From JARRQB01 sp965368585 (lineage in GTDB: Bacteria > Pseudomonadota > Gammaproteobacteria > Chromatiales > Chromatiaceae), in contig CBDUNM010000125.1 of assembly GCA_965368585.1 (NCBI GenBank), forward strand, positions 1-15,438: a stretch of DNA of 15,438 bases, given 5' to 3'. The notes below the pieces were generated by a model. It saw nothing but the letters and a program-made list of their open reading frames with translations, was not told the DNA's origin and made no database searches. Position numbers and translations under genes: made by a program. Shown piece by piece: positions 13,011-15,438 of the stretch; within the stretch, counting starts at the first letter, position 1; each line of letters opens with the position of its first letter.

Positions 13011-13760
13011 TTACACCGCGACCGGCAGGAACGCAGCCCGATCGGGCGCGCCGTCCGCGTACAACCAGACCAACGGGTGCTCGAAGCCGGGGTACGCCGG
13101 TACCGCGATCAACGAACTCGACACGGTGCCGAAGTTGTTCGGCAGTTCCAGATTGATGGCCGCATAGGGGCCGTCGCTGTCCGCGTAGCCGCGGCTGGCC
13201 AGCAAGGCCCGCCAAGCATCCCATTGACCGGTCGCCGGGTCGGGCGTGGCCGCGGCCTCGAAGCGCGGTAAAAAAGTCCGGATGCGGGGGTGGTCGCGAT
13301 CGTCCAGTTCGCCCGCCGAGAGCATGTGCAGCCCCGGCGCGATGTTCTGGGCGGATACCCGCCCGTCACCGGCATGCCGCAGCCAGTAAGCGCGGCGCGG
13401 GTCGCCGACGAAGAGATTGAAACGCCGGTAGGCGACCGGCGCCAGTTCGCGCAACGCGGCCACCGCCGTCTCGGCGTCGGCATGGTCGAGTGCCTCCAGT
13501 ACCAGCTCCCCGCGCGAACGCTTGCCCGCCTGCGGCCCCAGGGTTCCTTCGCGGTTCATCACCACGGCCACCACGCCATGGTCGTTGAGCCCCATCCAGC
13601 TGCCGTTGGCCAACACGTCCAGCCCGGCCACCACTTCGGGCCTGTCCGGCCAATGCCGTTGCGGCGCGGCGGCAGGACGATCGCGCATCTCGTCACGATT
13701 GCCCGCCAGCAACAGCGGCCACTCGTGGCCGGGGCGATAGAGAATAACCAGAGTACACAT
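13011..13760 (-). CDS. NRDE/TANGO2-family protein
   Basis: A 249-residue member of the NRDE family (related to eukaryotic TANGO2). The N-terminal MCTLVI is followed by LLLAGNRDEMRDRP with N21-R-D-E24, the signature that names the family. Further family-like parts are WPDRPEVVAGLDVLANGSWMG, GVVAVVMNRE, YRRFNLFVGD, and a C-terminal GTVSSSLIAVP. The frame opens earlier at TTG 13775, but ATG 13760 gives the canonical Met-Cys start. A Cys at residue 2 is nearly constant in the family and suggests an Ntn-hydrolase-like nucleophile. The biochemical role is not settled; links to heme or lipid handling exist for TANGO2. No signal peptide is seen. It follows the FecR-like gene by 30 bases and is probably in its operon. 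It converges on the secreted hydrolase gene. Confidence 0.88.
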   Translation of the reverse strand: MCTLVILYRPGHEWPLLLAGNRDEMRDRPAAAPQRHWPDRPEVVAGLDVLANGSWMGLNDHGVVAVVMNREGTLGPQAGKRSRGELVLEALDHADAETAVAALRELAPVAYRRFNLFVGDPRRAYWLRHAGDGRVSAQNIAPGLHMLSAGELDDRDHPRIRTFLPRFEAAATPDPATGQWDAWRALLASRGYADSDGPYAAINLELPNNFGTVSSSLIAVPAYPGFEHPLVWLYADGAPDRAAFLPVAV

Positions 13761-13790
13761 CGGATCGATCAACAAGGCTCGGCGTCTAGG

Positions 13791-14513
13791 TCAATAATGG
13801 TCGTCTTTATACACGTCGTCACGACGGGGCGACAGGATCGGCAGCACGAACTGGACGTTGGGCGCCGTGGGCCGTGGCCGCAGCAGGCGTTCCTCCGCCA
13901 GTTCGGCCCAGCGCGTTTCCGCCGCTGCGTCTGCGCGCGTGACCTCGGGCGCGCCGCTGTACGGGCCCACGTGCAACGCTTCGTCGGCGGTGATCGCCAG
14001 CGGCTTCCAGGAACCGGTCCTGCCGGGTTCGCAATACACCTCGCCGGTTCTGACGATCACCCTGGTCGAACCGACGTCCGGGTTGGTCGACGCGAGCGAC
14101 CGCCGCACCGCGTACCGGGTGCCCGCTACCGATGCCGAAATCTCGTCCGTGAGCACCTGCCCGCCGCCGCGCCGGGCGAGCTTCTTGATGCGGGTGAAGA
14201 CTTCGCCCAGAAAGAGCCTGATCGATCCGAGTGCTATCGACGTGTTTCTGTTCAGCACCACGATGTTGTCGTCATCGAAGTCGATGACCGCCTGGCCGGA
14301 GGTCGTGCTGACGCGATCACCCGTCATCAGCACCATCGCCGGCTGGTACGGAATCTCCCCCTGATCCGGCCGCTCTATCCGCACGCCCTGATCGGCGTAC
14401 AAAAGGGGCTCGCCGCTTTTGTCCGGCGCGGCAAGACTCACCGGGCCCACCGTCAAACAGCCGCTCGTCGAAATCAGCATCACCGCCGCGAGCATCAGGT
14501 TAAAAATTCGCAT
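13791..14513 (-). CDS. FecR-domain lipoprotein
   Basis: A 240-residue exported protein. Residues 1-18 (MRIFNLMLAAVMLISTSG) are a signal peptide ending in a lipobox-like TSGC, so C19 would be lipidated. The -3 Thr is less common than Leu. Residues about 65-165 match the FecR fold: MTGDRVSTTSGQAVIDF, NIVVLNRNTSIALG, LFLGEVFTRI, ISASVAGTRYAVRR and VIVRTGEVYCE. Unlike FecR of iron uptake, it has no cytoplasmic anti-sigma part or single transmembrane anchor, so it is not expected to control a sigma factor. The tail is proline- and charge-rich (ILSPRRDDVYKDDHY). Its ATG lies inside the last codons of the CHASE2 gene (14-bp overlap) with GGAG upstream, so translation is probably coupled. Partner and ligand are unknown. 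Confidence 0.85.
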   Translation of the reverse strand: MRIFNLMLAAVMLISTSGCLTVGPVSLAAPDKSGEPLLYADQGVRIERPDQGEIPYQPAMVLMTGDRVSTTSGQAVIDFDDDNIVVLNRNTSIALGSIRLFLGEVFTRIKKLARRGGGQVLTDEISASVAGTRYAVRRSLASTNPDVGSTRVIVRTGEVYCEPGRTGSWKPLAITADEALHVGPYSGAPEVTRADAAAETRWAELAEERLLRPRPTAPNVQFVLPILSPRRDDVYKDDHY

Positions 14514-15438
14514 AACGCCATCTCCTCTCCAGCATTATCAGAATCCACCATGTCACGATCAGCGCTGACAAATGGTACAGACCCACCACTAGGTACCCGA
14601 ACTGCGCGTACAGCACCACGGAAATAGTTACGATGAGGACACACCCGACCGGGAGCGCCACCAGATCGAGCCGCTGCGATTTTCCCAGGCGCGCCATGCG
14701 CCAGACGATCGCCAGCCCGACCACGAGCAAGGACAGGAACCATTGCGCCGCGAAACTGATCGGCCGAACGATCGCGTCGGTCAGCAGGGCATTGATCGCG
14801 TCGGCATGGAACTCGAACCCGTAGCGCGAAGGTTCGGCGTCCATCCGTGTCTGAATCATATCCAAGGGGTGCGTCGCCCCCACCAGTACGGTCTTACCGC
14901 GCAAGTCGCTCCCCGTCTCCGACCAGCTGGCAAGCGCCTGTTCCAGGTCGATCCGCCGCGTGGGATCGCGCAAGCGCTCGCGATGCGACAACCGGATGAT
15001 CAATCTGGCCACCCGGGCGCCGGGCCTGCGCGCCGGACAATCGGCGTCCGCGCGCTCGATCTGCTGCAGCAGCGAAAACCCGATCCACCGTGGCGCGCCC
15101 GAACGGTCCCGGTACGACACCTCGAGCGAGTCGCGCGACAAGCTGTTCATTTGCGCCGCGCCCATGGCCGCGTAAAAGGGCAGCGACCCGTAGGTCATGT
15201 TTTCGAACGCCAGCGCGAGCGTTGCATAGGTGGCTTCGCCCAGACGCTCTCCCACGCAGGTCAGGCCGAGCAAGGCACCCGAATTTGCCAACTCCGGGAT
15301 AGCGACGGCCGCCGCGTCGTCGAACGCATTGAAACCGAACACGACCTGGGTGCCCAGCGCGTTCGCCGCAGTGATCGCGTTTGCCAGGTCCGCATCGAAC
15401 GGGCCCGGCGCGGTCAAGGTCAGGTCGAAGGCGACCGC
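14500..15438 (-). CDS. CHASE2-domain membrane protein, N-terminus outside window
   Basis: The visible 312 residues stay open to the window edge, so the start is missing. An internal TTG at 15417 is not a credible start, because the frame upstream (AVAFDLTL) reads like ordinary CHASE2 sequence. The extracytoplasmic CHASE2 domain shows DADLANAITAANALGTQVVF, FENMTYGSLP and the hallmark LRGKTVLVGAT (about 179-188), then GFEFHADAINALLTDAIVRP. Three hydrophobic helices follow (about 228-246, 259-277, 281-302). CHASE2 normally senses an unknown signal outside and feeds a cyclase, kinase or GGDEF domain inside. Here the protein ends with only ERRWRYANF after the last helix, so no output domain is present. 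It overlaps the FecR-like gene downstream. Confidence 0.85.
   Translation of the reverse strand, partial: AVAFDLTLTAPGPFDADLANAITAANALGTQVVFGFNAFDDAAAVAIPELANSGALLGLTCVGERLGEATYATLALAFENMTYGSLPFYAAMGAAQMNSLSRDSLEVSYRDRSGAPRWIGFSLLQQIERADADCPARRPGARVARLIIRLSHRERLRDPTRRIDLEQALASWSETGSDLRGKTVLVGATHPLDMIQTRMDAEPSRYGFEFHADAINALLTDAIVRPISFAAQWFLSLLVVGLAIVWRMARLGKSQRLDLVALPVGCVLIVTISVVLYAQFGYLVVGLYHLSALIVTWWILIMLERRWRYANF

Noticed and set aside
13761..13775. Five extra residues on the NRDE protein from TTG 13775
   Set aside because: The family starts Met-Cys-Thr, which ATG 13760 gives exactly.
13290..14627. A 445-codon plus-strand frame across the NRDE, FecR and CHASE2 genes
   Set aside because: It spans three genes with clear family motifs on the other strand; its composition is that of a GC-rich antisense frame.

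Overview
The window looks like a chromosomal piece of a high-GC gammaproteobacterium. The strongest evidence is the minus-strand gene order thrS-infC-rpmI-rplT-pheS-pheT-ihfA-merR-tRNA-Pro, the arrangement known from Pseudomonas and relatives. The proteins themselves resemble gammaproteobacterial versions. I cannot name a genus. No phage, transposon, CRISPR array or plasmid feature is visible.

Region 1 (1-7750, all minus strand) is the translation/IHF cluster. A perfect TATAAT promoter just downstream of bioA probably starts a transcript with a leader of about 140 nt, which holds a U-tailed hairpin before thrS. Then come threonyl-tRNA synthetase, IF3, ribosomal proteins L35 and L20, both subunits of phenylalanyl-tRNA synthetase, IHF alpha, a MerR-type regulator, and a tRNA-Pro(GGG) with its own sigma70-like promoter. 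The tRNA is cut by the window edge. Hairpins occur in three further places: between thrS and infC, between infC and rpmI, and before pheS (with a U tract). This suggests several points of RNA-level control. IF3 appears to start at the rare codon AUC.

Region 2 (7766-11303) is a divergent pair: bioA (biotin synthesis, minus) and a GlgX-type glycogen debranching enzyme (plus). The 109-bp gap between them holds a candidate promoter and two inverted repeats.

Region 3 (11304-13010) holds a secreted pectinacetylesterase/NOTUM-type serine hydrolase on the plus strand. A palindromic REP-like repeat follows in the convergent gap.

Region 4 (13011-15438, minus strand) is a compact three-gene unit: a CHASE2 membrane sensor protein (5' end outside the window), a FecR-domain lipoprotein overlapping it, and an NRDE/TANGO2-family protein. 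The CHASE2 protein ends right after its membrane helices with no kinase or cyclase domain. This is the least ordinary part of the window and the best candidate for an undescribed system. The rest is mostly conserved housekeeping sequence. No stretch over 300 bases lacks a gene.
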